Of a DNA stretch of 13,913 nucleotides, positions 7,153 through 13,504 are shown one piece after another. Origin of the DNA: an uncultured Propionibacteriaceae bacterium (lineage in GTDB: Bacteria > Actinomycetota > Actinomycetes > Propionibacteriales > Propionibacteriaceae); contig CAMCJC010000029.1 of NCBI GenBank assembly GCA_945875065.1, positions 1 to 13,913 of the forward strand. The letters are read 5' to 3'. A program made the position numbers and the translations under genes. How positions within the stretch are numbered: the stretch's first letter is position 1; each line of letters begins with the position of its first letter. Under the pieces are notes generated by a model. It made no database searches. It saw only the letters and a list, made by a program, of their open reading frames with translations, and was not told the origin of the DNA.

Positions 7153-7232
7153 GGAAGCTCCTCATTCGTGATTGACATTGACGAGCAGATGCTATTCCCG
7201 GCTTCGTAACGATCAGGTTTCAGTCCAGATCC

Positions 7233-8346
7233 TTAAGCTTCCCCGGCGGCGAGTTGCCCGCAGGCCCCGTCGATCTCCGAACCTCGAGTATCGCGCAGCG
7301 TCACCGGCAGGCCGCGGCGTTCCAGGGTCTTAACGAACGCCGCCTCGTCTTCGGGCCGCGAGGCCGTCCACTTGGATCCGGGCGTCGGGTTGAGCGGGAT
7401 CAGGTTGACGTGCACCCAGCCCCAGTCGCCGCGGCGCTTGAGCACATCCGCCAGCAGATTCGCGCGCTCGACCGAGTCATTGATGCCGCGCATCAGTGCG
7501 TACTCGATGCTGACGCGGCGACGGGTGACGCGTGCGTATCCCCAGGCGGCATCGACGACCTCGGCGACGCTCCACCGGCTGTTGACCGGCACCAACTCGT
7601 TGCGCAATTCGTCGTCGGGGGCGTGCAAGGAAACGGCCAGGGTCACGGGGAGCCCCTCGGAGGCGAGCTTGCCAATCTGTGGAACGAGTCCAACTGTTGA
7701 GACGGTGATGCCGCGAGCGCTCATCCCAAACCCTTTCGGGCTGGGGGCCACAAGGCTCCGAATAGCCCCCAGGACGGCGGCGTAGTTGGCCAGGGGCTCA
7801 CCCATGCCCATGAACACGATGTTGCTCAAACGGCCGCTGGCACTGGGAATGACGCCTGCTTTGAGCATCTGGTCGGCCGCGAGGGCCTGGATCAAGATCT
7901 CGGCCTGCGACAGGTTGCGCTTCAGCCCGCCCTGGCCGGTGGCGCAGAACGGGCAGGCCATACCGCAGCCGACCTGCGAACTGATGCAGCGTCGACCGCC
8001 CCGGGTACCGCATCAGCACCGATTCGAGTAGAGCGCCGTCATGGAGGCGCCACAGCGTCTTGACCGTGCTCCCCCGATCGGCGGTTTGCTGCCGAACCTG
8101 CGTCAGCAGATTCGGGAACAACTGCTCGGCAAGCTCACCACGAAGCTTGGCGGGCAGGTCGGTCCACGACGCGACGTCGTGGCTCAGCTGGTCGAAGACG
8201 TGGCGAGAGATTTGGTCGGCGCGGAACTTGGGCAGGCCCAGTGCCTCGACGGCCGCGGCACGCCCAGCGTCGTCGAAATCAAGCCAATGCTTGGGGGCGC
8301 GCCCGCGCTTCGGTACGTCGAACACGAGCGGCAGAACTCTGGTCAT
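7233..8346 (-). pseudogene. rlmN: Dual-specificity 23S rRNA/tRNA adenine-C2 methyltransferase RlmN, interrupted by a frameshift
   Basis: RlmN is a radical-SAM enzyme that methylates C2 of A2503 in 23S rRNA and A37 in some tRNAs. The gene is present from end to end but in two frames. The first part, ATG at 8346 to 7987, encodes the N-terminal 120 residues ending VLMRYPGRSTL. The second, from 7988, resumes CISSQVGCGMACPFCATG, with the CxxxCxxC iron-sulfur ligands, and runs to the TAA at 7233. It includes FMGMGEPLANY, SLHAPDDELRNELVP and the C-terminal EIDGACGQL with its catalytic-type cysteine. Restoring two bases (CTG CATC to CTG TGC ATC) would give a normal 371-residue protein. An internal start at 7961 would lose the first cluster cysteine. 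The ATG follows the cdsA stop (TGAGATG) with GGGGGAT upstream. No other damage is visible, so this is a very recent mutation or a sequencing error. Confidence 0.9.
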
Positions 8347-8347
8347 C

Positions 8348-9217
8348 TCATCCCCCAAGGCTCAGGTGCAGGATGAGCCACCCTACCGGCACGGCGACTA
8401 GGAGCGAGTCGAGGCGGTCCATGAGGCCGCCGTGTCCGGGAAGGAAGTTCGACATGTCCTTGATACCGGCCTCCCGCTTGACGACCGACTCGAGAAGATC
8501 CCCGAGTGTCGCCGCGGGGGCGATCGCGGCGCCGAGCAGCAATCCCTGCCACCACGGCATGCCGAGAATGAACATTCCGCAGATGACGCCCATGATGCTG
8601 GCGGTAAGGGTCGAGCCGCCGAAACCCTCCCACGTCTTCGACGGCGAGATCCGCGGCGCCAGCTTGTGTCGCCCGATCGCAGAGCCGATGGCGTATGCGC
8701 CGGTGTCGGAGGCGGAGGCACACAGGATCACCGCGATGATCCGCAGTGACCCGTTGGGGGCGGCCATCAACAGTGGGATGAAGATCCCCATGAGCGGGAG
8801 CCACGCGATGACCAGCGCGCCAGCTGCCGAGTCACGGATGAAGCCGGCGGCCCCGCCTTTCAACAGCCGCGCGACGAGGCTGGCGATGACGGTGCCCGCG
8901 ACGGAAGCCACCGCGAACGTGGTCGGGGCGAGGCCAAGGTTGAACGCCGACATGGCGTAGGCGCCGACGACGCTGATCGCGGTGCCAGCCACGATGGTCT
9001 TGACCTGGGTGGTGGCGCCGGTCTTGAGCAGCGCGAAGTGCACCTCAATCACGCCAAGGCTGAGCGCCACCGCGCTCAACAAGACGAAAAACCACGGCAC
9101 CCAAAGCAGCCCGACGGCGATGGCCGTCATCAAGGCGACGCCGACGCCGACGGCGACCGGAAGGTTCCGGCCAGCCCTCGGCGTCGACGGCGCGACGTCG
9201 GGCTGCTCCTTCGGCAT
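8348..9217 (-). CDS. cdsA: Phosphatidate cytidylyltransferase (CDP-diacylglycerol synthase)
   Basis: CdsA is an integral membrane enzyme that makes CDP-diacylglycerol from CTP and phosphatidate, the branch point for phospholipids. The 289-residue protein begins with a short polar tail (about 18 residues), then a run of hydrophobic helices. Near the C-terminus it carries the full family signature, SVVKREAGIKDMSNFLPGHG followed directly by GLMDRLD. Upstream of it ASDTGAYAIGSAIGRHKLAP and ISPSKTWEGFGGS are also diagnostic. The ATG shares its first base with the last base of the frr stop (TGATG), which supports this start and translational coupling; the stop is followed one base later by the rlmN ATG. 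The pyrH-frr-cdsA-rlmN order is the standard actinobacterial one. Nothing unusual is seen. Confidence 0.95.
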   Translation of the reverse strand: MPKEQPDVAPSTPRAGRNLPVAVGVGVALMTAIAVGLLWVPWFFVLLSAVALSLGVIEVHFALLKTGATTQVKTIVAGTAISVVGAYAMSAFNLGLAPTTFAVASVAGTVIASLVARLLKGGAAGFIRDSAAGALVIAWLPLMGIFIPLLMAAPNGSLRIIAVILCASASDTGAYAIGSAIGRHKLAPRISPSKTWEGFGGSTLTASIMGVICGMFILGMPWWQGLLLGAAIAPAATLGDLLESVVKREAGIKDMSNFLPGHGGLMDRLDSLLVAVPVGWLILHLSLGG

Positions 9218-9774
9218 CAGATCTCGCTGAGCTCGGCTTCCTTGTTCTTGAGCGCCTCGTCAACGGCCTCCACGTACTTCTTCGTGGTGGCATCCATCGC
9301 CTTCTCGGCGCGAGCCAGGTCATCCTCGCTGATCTCGTGCTCCTTCTCGAGCTTCTTCAGCTGATCGATCGCATGGCGACGCACGTTACGGACGGCCACG
9401 CGGGCCTCCTCCGCCTTGTGGCGCGCCATCTTGATGTACTCCTTGCGGCGCTCCTCCGTCAGCTGCGGCATGACGCAGCGGATGGTGTTACCGTCGTTGC
9501 TCGGGTTCACGCCAAGATCCGCGTCGCGAATCGCCTTCTCGATGGCGCCGAGGGCGCTGCGATCGAACGGGGTGATGAGCATGGTGCGCGGATCGGGCGA
9601 CGTAAACGTAGCGAGCTGTTGCAGGGGCGTCGGGGCCCCGTAGTAGTCGGCGGTCAGCCGGTTGAACATCGCGGGGTGGGCGCGGCCGGTGCGGATCGTG
9701 GACAGGTCCTCCTTGGCGTGGTCCACGGTGACCTGCATCTTGGCTTTGGTTTCCTTCTCGACATCGGCGATCAT
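9217..9774 (-). CDS. frr: Ribosome recycling factor
   Basis: RRF works with EF-G after termination to split the 70S post-termination complex. The protein is 185 residues, exactly the usual length. The two arms of the three-helix bundle are visible: the N-terminal helix containing DLSTIRTGRAHPAMFNRL, and the C-terminal pair with PQLTEERRKEYIKMARHKAE and VRNVRRHAIDQLKKLEKE. The beta-rich head segment has YYGAPTPLQQLATF and IEKAIRDADLGVNPSNDG. The ATG at 9774 follows AAGGAG at 6-nt spacing. A 33-nt gap separates it from pyrH and its stop overlaps the cdsA ATG, so the gene belongs to the pyrH-frr-cdsA-rlmN operon. Identification is secure. Confidence 0.97.
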   Translation of the reverse strand: MIADVEKETKAKMQVTVDHAKEDLSTIRTGRAHPAMFNRLTADYYGAPTPLQQLATFTSPDPRTMLITPFDRSALGAIEKAIRDADLGVNPSNDGNTIRCVMPQLTEERRKEYIKMARHKAEEARVAVRNVRRHAIDQLKKLEKEHEISEDDLARAEKAMDATTKKYVEAVDEALKNKEAELSEI

Positions 9775-9807
9775 GCCGGTCTCCTTCGTATCGGGTAGGT
9801 GGATAGA

Positions 9808-10521
9808 TCAGCGGGAGACGAGCGTCCCGATTGGGTCACCCTGGACGACGCGGCCGATGTTGCCCCGTTCGGACAGGTTGAAGAACACAATGCTGAGCGC
9901 GTTGTCACGGGCCAACGCGATCGCTGTGGCATCGGCCACCTTGAGGTCCTTGGCGAGGAACTCGTCGTGCGTCAAGTGATCGAAGCGCTTGGCTTCGGGG
10001 TTGGTGCGGGGGTCGGAGTCGTAGACCCCATCGACGCCCTGCTTGCCCATCAAGAGCACCTCGGCCCCGATCTCAAGCGCCCGCTGGGCGGCGACCGTGT
10101 CGGTGGAGAAATAGGGCATGCCGGAGCCGGCGCCGAAGATCACGAGACGGCCCTTCTCCAGGTGCCGCTCCGCCCGCCGGGGAATGTAAGGCTCGGCGAC
10201 CTGCGCCATGTGGATCGCGGACTGCACGCGTGTGTGTACCCCGGCCTTCTCCAGGAAATCCTGAAGCGCGATCGAGTTCATGACGGTGCCCAGCATGCCC
10301 ATGTAATCGGCCCGGTCCCGAGCCATCCCGCTCTGGCTCAGCTCAGCACCACGGAAGTAGTTTCCGCCGCCGACGACGACCGCTACCTGCGTGCCCTGCT
10401 CGACAACGGCCGCGATCTCCTGGGCGATGTCGGAGACCACCACCGGGTCGACGCCCAGCTTTCCTCCGCCGAATACCTCCCCTGAGAGCTTCAGCAACAC
10501 CCTCCGATACGGCTTGTTCAT
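9808..10521 (-). CDS. pyrH: UMP kinase
   Basis: PyrH phosphorylates UMP to UDP using ATP; it is a cytoplasmic hexamer of the amino-acid-kinase fold and is essential in most bacteria. The 237-residue product starts MNKPYRRVLLKLSGEVFGGG, with K11 and the SGE loop. VVVGGGNYFRG (48-58) binds phosphate and RADYMGMLGTVMNSIALQD (70-88) covers the UMP site. GAGSGMPYFSTDT (130-142) and KQGVDGVYDSDPR (160-172) are also typical. I chose the ATG at 10521, which has GAAGGGAA about 6 nt upstream, over a TTG 45 nt further out that would add a proline-rich leader with no family support. It follows the tsf terminator, so its promoter should lie at 10522-10570, where I see only a weak TATTGT. It heads the pyrH-frr-cdsA-rlmN group. 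Confidence 0.96.
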   Translation of the reverse strand: MNKPYRRVLLKLSGEVFGGGKLGVDPVVVSDIAQEIAAVVEQGTQVAVVVGGGNYFRGAELSQSGMARDRADYMGMLGTVMNSIALQDFLEKAGVHTRVQSAIHMAQVAEPYIPRRAERHLEKGRLVIFGAGSGMPYFSTDTVAAQRALEIGAEVLLMGKQGVDGVYDSDPRTNPEAKRFDHLTHDEFLAKDLKVADATAIALARDNALSIVFFNLSERGNIGRVVQGDPIGTLVSR

Positions 10522-10570
10522 GCTGTTCCCTTCTTCCGGTGGCGTCAGGGGCCACAATATCGCCAAACGT

Positions 10571-10604
10571 GAAACGAGCGGGCCCGGTGGGACACGCTCG
10601 TTTC
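10571..10604 (-). terminator. Hairpin terminator after tsf
   Basis: GAAACGAGCG (10604-10595 on the minus strand) pairs with CGCTCGTTTC (10580-10571) in a perfect 10-bp stem with a 14-nt loop, which can pair further through CCC and GGG. It starts 22 nt past the tsf stop. The tail, ACGTTTGG, is poor in T, so termination may be partial and allow some read-through into pyrH. Confidence 0.7.
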
Positions 10605-10626
10605 AACAGTTGATCGGATTCAGCGA

Positions 10627-11436
10627 TCAGGCACCAGCGGACAGGCGGACGAACCGCTTGACCGTCAACCCGGCGGCCTTGAGGACGTCGCCAACCGTCT
10701 TCTTGTCCTCCCAAACGGCGGGTTGCTCGAACAGCACGGTGTCCTTGAAGAAGCCCCCGACACGGCCTTCGACGATTCGTGGCAGAGCCGCCTCCGGCTT
10801 ACCTTCCTCACGCGCAGTGGCCTCGGCGATGCGACGCTCGTTCTCGACGATGTCAGCCGGCACGTCCTCGCGGACGACGTAGCTCGGGCTCATCGCAGCG
10901 ATGTGCATCGCAACCTGGTGGGCTAGGGCCTCGTCGCCGCCCTCGTACTCGACGAGCACCCCGACCTGCGGCGGCAGGTCGGAGGAGCGGCGGTGCAGGT
11001 ATAGGTGGCTGGTGCCGTCGTAGTTGGCGACGCCGCCCAGCGACAGGTTCTCACCGGTCTTGACCGCGAGCGCCTTGACGGCCTCCTCGACGGTGCCCCC
11101 GTCGAGCGGAGCGGCCTGCGCGGATTGAAGGTCCTGGGCACCGGATGCGGCAACAGCCTCGACGATCTTCTCGGCCAGAGCGACGAACTCGGCGTTCTTA
11201 GCGACGAAGTCGGTCTCGGCGGCGAGGTGGATGCAAGTGCCGTCGCGCCCGGCGACGACGCCGTTCGTGGCCTCGCGATCGGTGCGCTTGGCGGCCTTGG
11301 CCAGGCCGGAGATGCGCAGCAGCTCAACGGCCTTGTCGAAGTTGCCGTCTGCCTCGGTGAGGGCCTTCTTGGCGTCCATCATGCCCGCGCCCGTGGCGTC
11401 GCGGAGCTTCTTGACATCGGCAGCAGTGATTGCCAT
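10627..11436 (-). CDS. tsf: Translation elongation factor Ts
   Basis: EF-Ts is the nucleotide exchange factor that releases GDP from EF-Tu. The 269-residue protein opens with the UBA-like domain MAITAADVKKLRDATGAGMM and DAKKALTEADGNFDKAVELL. The core motif that contacts EF-Tu, TDFVAKN, is at 75-81. VAMHIAAMSPSYV and GGFFKDTVLFEQP follow in the usual order; the last reads KDxVLxEQP as in the family. The ATG at 11436 is preceded by GGGAAT about 8 nt upstream. It lies 31 nt after rpsB and is followed by a hairpin terminator, so rpsB and tsf form the expected two-gene unit. The length is typical of actinobacterial EF-Ts. No anomaly is seen. Confidence 0.97.
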   Translation of the reverse strand: MAITAADVKKLRDATGAGMMDAKKALTEADGNFDKAVELLRISGLAKAAKRTDREATNGVVAGRDGTCIHLAAETDFVAKNAEFVALAEKIVEAVAASGAQDLQSAQAAPLDGGTVEEAVKALAVKTGENLSLGGVANYDGTSHLYLHRRSSDLPPQVGVLVEYEGGDEALAHQVAMHIAAMSPSYVVREDVPADIVENERRIAEATAREEGKPEAALPRIVEGRVGGFFKDTVLFEQPAVWEDKKTVGDVLKAAGLTVKRFVRLSAGA

Positions 11437-11467
11437 GTGGGATTCCCGTCTAGTTTTCTCGAAAAGT

Positions 11468-12301
11468 TCAGTTGGACTCAGCCTGGGCGGTTTCCTCGCC
11501 CTGCTCAGCCTTGGGGGTCTCCTCAGCCGGGGCGGACTCGCCCTGCGCGAGAAGCTCGCGCTCCCAATCGGGCATGGGCTCGGCCTCGACCTGCTCGCCC
11601 GAACGGCCAGAGGAGCGCTCGATGAGGCCTTCGGCGACGGCGTCGGCGATGATACGCGTCAGCAGCGCGACCGACCGGATCGCGTCGTCATTGCCGGGGA
11701 CGGCGTAGTCGACCTCGTCGGGATCGCAGTTGGTGTCGAGGATACCGACGATCGGGATGCGCAGCTTGCGAGCCTCGTCGACGGCGAGGTGCTCCTTCTT
11801 GGTGTCGACGACCCAGACGGCCTGCGGAGTACGGGCCATGTCACGGATGCCGCCGAGCGTCTTGTCGAGCTTGCCCTTCTCGCGCTCCAGCTGCAGCAGT
11901 TCCTTCTTGGTCAGACCACTGCTGGCGGAATCGGCGAGATCCATGCCCTCCAACTCCTTGAGGCGCTGGATGCGCTTGGTGACCGTGTGGAAGTTGGTCA
12001 GCATGCCGCCCAGCCAGCGCTGATTGACATACGGCATTCCGACACGGGTGGCCTGCTCGGCAATGGCCTCCTGGGCTTGCTTCTTGGTGCCGACGAACAG
12101 GATCTGGCCGCCGCGGGCGACGGTCGACTTGACGAACTGGAACGCCTTGTCGATGTAGCTGAGGGACAGCTGAAGGTCGATGATGTAGATGCCGTTGCGC
12201 TCGGTGAAGATGAAACGCTTCATCTTGGGGTTCCAGCGGCGGGTCTGGTGCCCGAAATGCACGCCAGACTCGAGCAACTGACGGGTGGTTACGACGGCCA
12301 T
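11468..12301 (-). CDS. rpsB: 30S ribosomal protein S2
   Basis: S2 is a late-binding small-subunit protein that bridges head and body of the 30S and helps dock S1. The 277-residue product begins MAVVTTRQLLESGVHFGHQT, with the family-typical HFGHQTRRWNPKM at 15-27. GIYIIDLQ, FVGTKKQAQEAI, VNQRWLGGMLTNF and the C-terminal PIVGILDTNCDPDEVDY and IPGNDDAIRS-like segment (here VPGNDDAIRS) follow. An acidic, Glu/Ala-rich tail covers roughly the last 25 residues, as is common in actinobacteria. I chose the ATG at 12301, with AAAGGA about 7 nt upstream; the frame runs open to a GTG at 12358 but those 19 codons match nothing in S2. It has a good upstream promoter and a long leader that could be regulatory. 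Confidence 0.97.
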   Translation of the reverse strand: MAVVTTRQLLESGVHFGHQTRRWNPKMKRFIFTERNGIYIIDLQLSLSYIDKAFQFVKSTVARGGQILFVGTKKQAQEAIAEQATRVGMPYVNQRWLGGMLTNFHTVTKRIQRLKELEGMDLADSASSGLTKKELLQLEREKGKLDKTLGGIRDMARTPQAVWVVDTKKEHLAVDEARKLRIPIVGILDTNCDPDEVDYAVPGNDDAIRSVALLTRIIADAVAEGLIERSSGRSGEQVEAEPMPDWERELLAQGESAPAEETPKAEQGEETAQAESN

Positions 12302-12412
12302 GGCCGTTTCCTTTCGCGGCAGGCCAGCGGCCCGCCAGGACGTGTGGGCGTGGCCCACTAGGTGGTTGCTTGGGACCCATTTGGGCCTTTCCTGATGCGC
12401 CCGGCGGTAGCA

Positions 12413-12431
12413 CCCCGGTCAACAGCCGGGG
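12413..12431 (-). promoter_or_regulatory. Hairpin in the rpsB leader
   Basis: CCCCGG and CCGGGG flank a 7-nt loop (CTGTTGA on the minus strand), within the roughly 195-nt untranslated leader predicted for rpsB. A second, weaker stem around 12374-12389 (GGCCC AAAT GGGTC) lies closer to the gene. S2 autoregulates through leader RNA in some bacteria, but I recognise no known S2-leader motif here. There is no T-run, so it is not a simple attenuator. A function is only possible. Confidence 0.35.
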
Positions 12432-12503
12432 ACCACGCCACCCCCGACGGTTCCCCGCGATGGCGCACGCGATGTCAGCCGGATCGCCCCGGCTGCTCGG
12501 ATA

Positions 12504-12533
12504 ATCCTAGGCGGTGCTTCGAGGGGTGTCCAA
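12504..12533 (-). promoter_or_regulatory. Sigma-70-type promoter for rpsB-tsf
   Basis: On the minus strand TTGGAC (12533-12528, -35) is followed after 18 nt by TAGGAT (12509-12504, -10). This places the start of transcription near 12497 and gives a leader of about 195 nt to the rpsB ATG. It is the best promoter-like pair in the rpsB / M23 spacer. It is judged by consensus only. Confidence 0.55.
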
Positions 12534-12538
12534 CGGCG

Positions 12539-12547
12539 TTATCCACA
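12539..12547 (+). other. DnaA-box-like 9-mer in the rpsB / M23 spacer
   Basis: TTATCCACA is an exact match to the classical DnaA box. It lies 5 nt beyond the -35 of the rpsB promoter and 39 nt before the M23 start. I found no cluster of further boxes nearby, so it is no origin. A single match can arise by chance in 14 kb, so any regulatory role is speculative. Confidence 0.3.
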
Positions 12548-12586
12548 GCCCTTCGTCCCCGTGAGCATCGCAGCGGCGAGGTGACC

Positions 12587-13501
12587 ATGGTGGCGAGTAT
12601 GAGGAGATTGTGGTGTTTCCTGGTGCTCTGGCCGCTCCTGCTCGTTAGCCCGCCGGCTGCGGCAGATAACGGACTGACGCTGACTCCCCCGGTTTCGGGG
12701 CGTGTGATCAAGTCGTTTGATGGAGGTTCGTCGCCCTACTCGAAGGGCCACCGCGGCGTTGACTTGGCCGCCGACGCCGGTGCCGAGATCCGGGCAGCCG
12801 CCCCGGGGACGGTGTACTTCAACGGCGTCGTCGCCGGCCGGCCGTCGGTCTCGATCGACCACGGATCGGGGCTGCGCACCACATACACGCCGGTCGTGGG
12901 CACGAAGGAGGTGGGCGCTGCCGTAGCCGGAGGGGATGTGATCGGACATCTTTCGGGCCCGCGGCATTGCGGGAGCGAGTTCTGCCTGCACTGGGGTTTG
13001 ACCGACGGTACGGCCTACTTCGATCCCATGCTCTATGTCACCTCGCCACCCATCCGTCTACTGCCGATGGGCTCCCATCCCAAACCTATCCAGTACCTGC
13101 CTCAGGCGACAGTCCCGCTGCCGCCGGGCGGCGCACCCGTGCCGGGACGGGTGACTAGCCCGTTCGGGATGCGGGTCCACCCGGTGACCGGGGTCTACAA
13201 GCTGCACGACGGAGTCGACTTCGGCGCTCCCTGCGGCACCACGATCCGGCTGCCATGGCCTGGGCGGGTGGTCTCGGCCCGGAACGACGGCGCCTACGGT
13301 TTCCGAGTGATCGTCGACCACGGCGGCACGCGCACGGCCTACGCCCACATGCCCGGCTTGGAGGTTTCAGTGGGTCAGGAACTGCCCGCCGGCGCCCGGG
13401 TGGGTCAGGTGGGTTCAACCGGCTATTCGACGGGCTGCCACCTGCACTGGATGGCCTGGCGCGCCGGCAAGCTCATTGACCCACTCACCCTCTTAAAGTG
13501 A
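12587..13501 (+). CDS. Secreted protein with tandem M23 (LytM) peptidase domains
   Basis: M23 proteins are zinc endopeptidases that cut peptidoglycan peptide bridges, or inactive relatives that steer amidases. The 304-residue product has a signal peptide: RR at 6-7, a hydrophobic core at 8-20, and a likely cut near AAA-DNG (24-27). Domain 1 (about 34-151) has HRGVD (H55, D59) and CLHWG (H135), so the zinc ligands are present. However, it reads TTYTP at 98-102 and CLH at 133-135 where catalytic histidines normally sit. Domain 2 (about 184-302) is complete: LHDGVD (H207, D211), YAH (H254) and HLH (H285, H287). Cys pairs C128/C133 and C216/C284 could form disulfides. The ATG at 12587 has GAGGTGA just upstream; the frame is open further out but holds no signal peptide there. 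Domain 1 resembles the M23 protein encoded beside rpsB in mycobacteria (Rv2891, from memory). The gene is divergent from rpsB and ends 3 nt from xerC. Confidence 0.9.
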   Translation: MVASMRRLWCFLVLWPLLLVSPPAAADNGLTLTPPVSGRVIKSFDGGSSPYSKGHRGVDLAADAGAEIRAAAPGTVYFNGVVAGRPSVSIDHGSGLRTTYTPVVGTKEVGAAVAGGDVIGHLSGPRHCGSEFCLHWGLTDGTAYFDPMLYVTSPPIRLLPMGSHPKPIQYLPQATVPLPPGGAPVPGRVTSPFGMRVHPVTGVYKLHDGVDFGAPCGTTIRLPWPGRVVSARNDGAYGFRVIVDHGGTRTAYAHMPGLEVSVGQELPAGARVGQVGSTGYSTGCHLHWMAWRAGKLIDPLTLLK

Positions 13502-13504
13502 CGG

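Noticed and set aside
7172..7198. A plus-strand promoter-like pair, TTGACA and TATTCC, in the rlmN-gdhA gap
   Set aside because: The spacing is only 15 nt, the -10 is poor, and nothing but antisense of rlmN lies downstream.
7980..8000. Programmed frameshifting in rlmN
   Set aside because: There is no slippery heptamer, no run of identical bases at the junction and no obvious stimulatory hairpin. A +1 shift would also lose a residue conserved in the family, so deletion or error is simpler.
10522..10566. A TTG start that would lengthen pyrH by 15 residues
   Set aside because: The added proline-rich leader is not found in UMP kinases, and a good Shine-Dalgarno precedes the ATG at 10521.
11231..12361. 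A 376-codon plus-strand open frame opposite rpsB and tsf
   Set aside because: It spans two certain minus-strand genes and their gap, and its translation is a low-complexity mirror of them.
12500..12505. GATAAT on the plus strand as a -10 for the M23 gene, overlapping the rpsB -10
   Set aside because: No acceptable -35 is found at 16-18 nt upstream, so a back-to-back promoter cannot be supported.
12362..12586. A 75-codon N-terminal extension of the M23 protein
   Set aside because: It would place the signal peptide inside the protein and would cover the rpsB promoter region. The ATG at 12587 is directly followed by the signal sequence.
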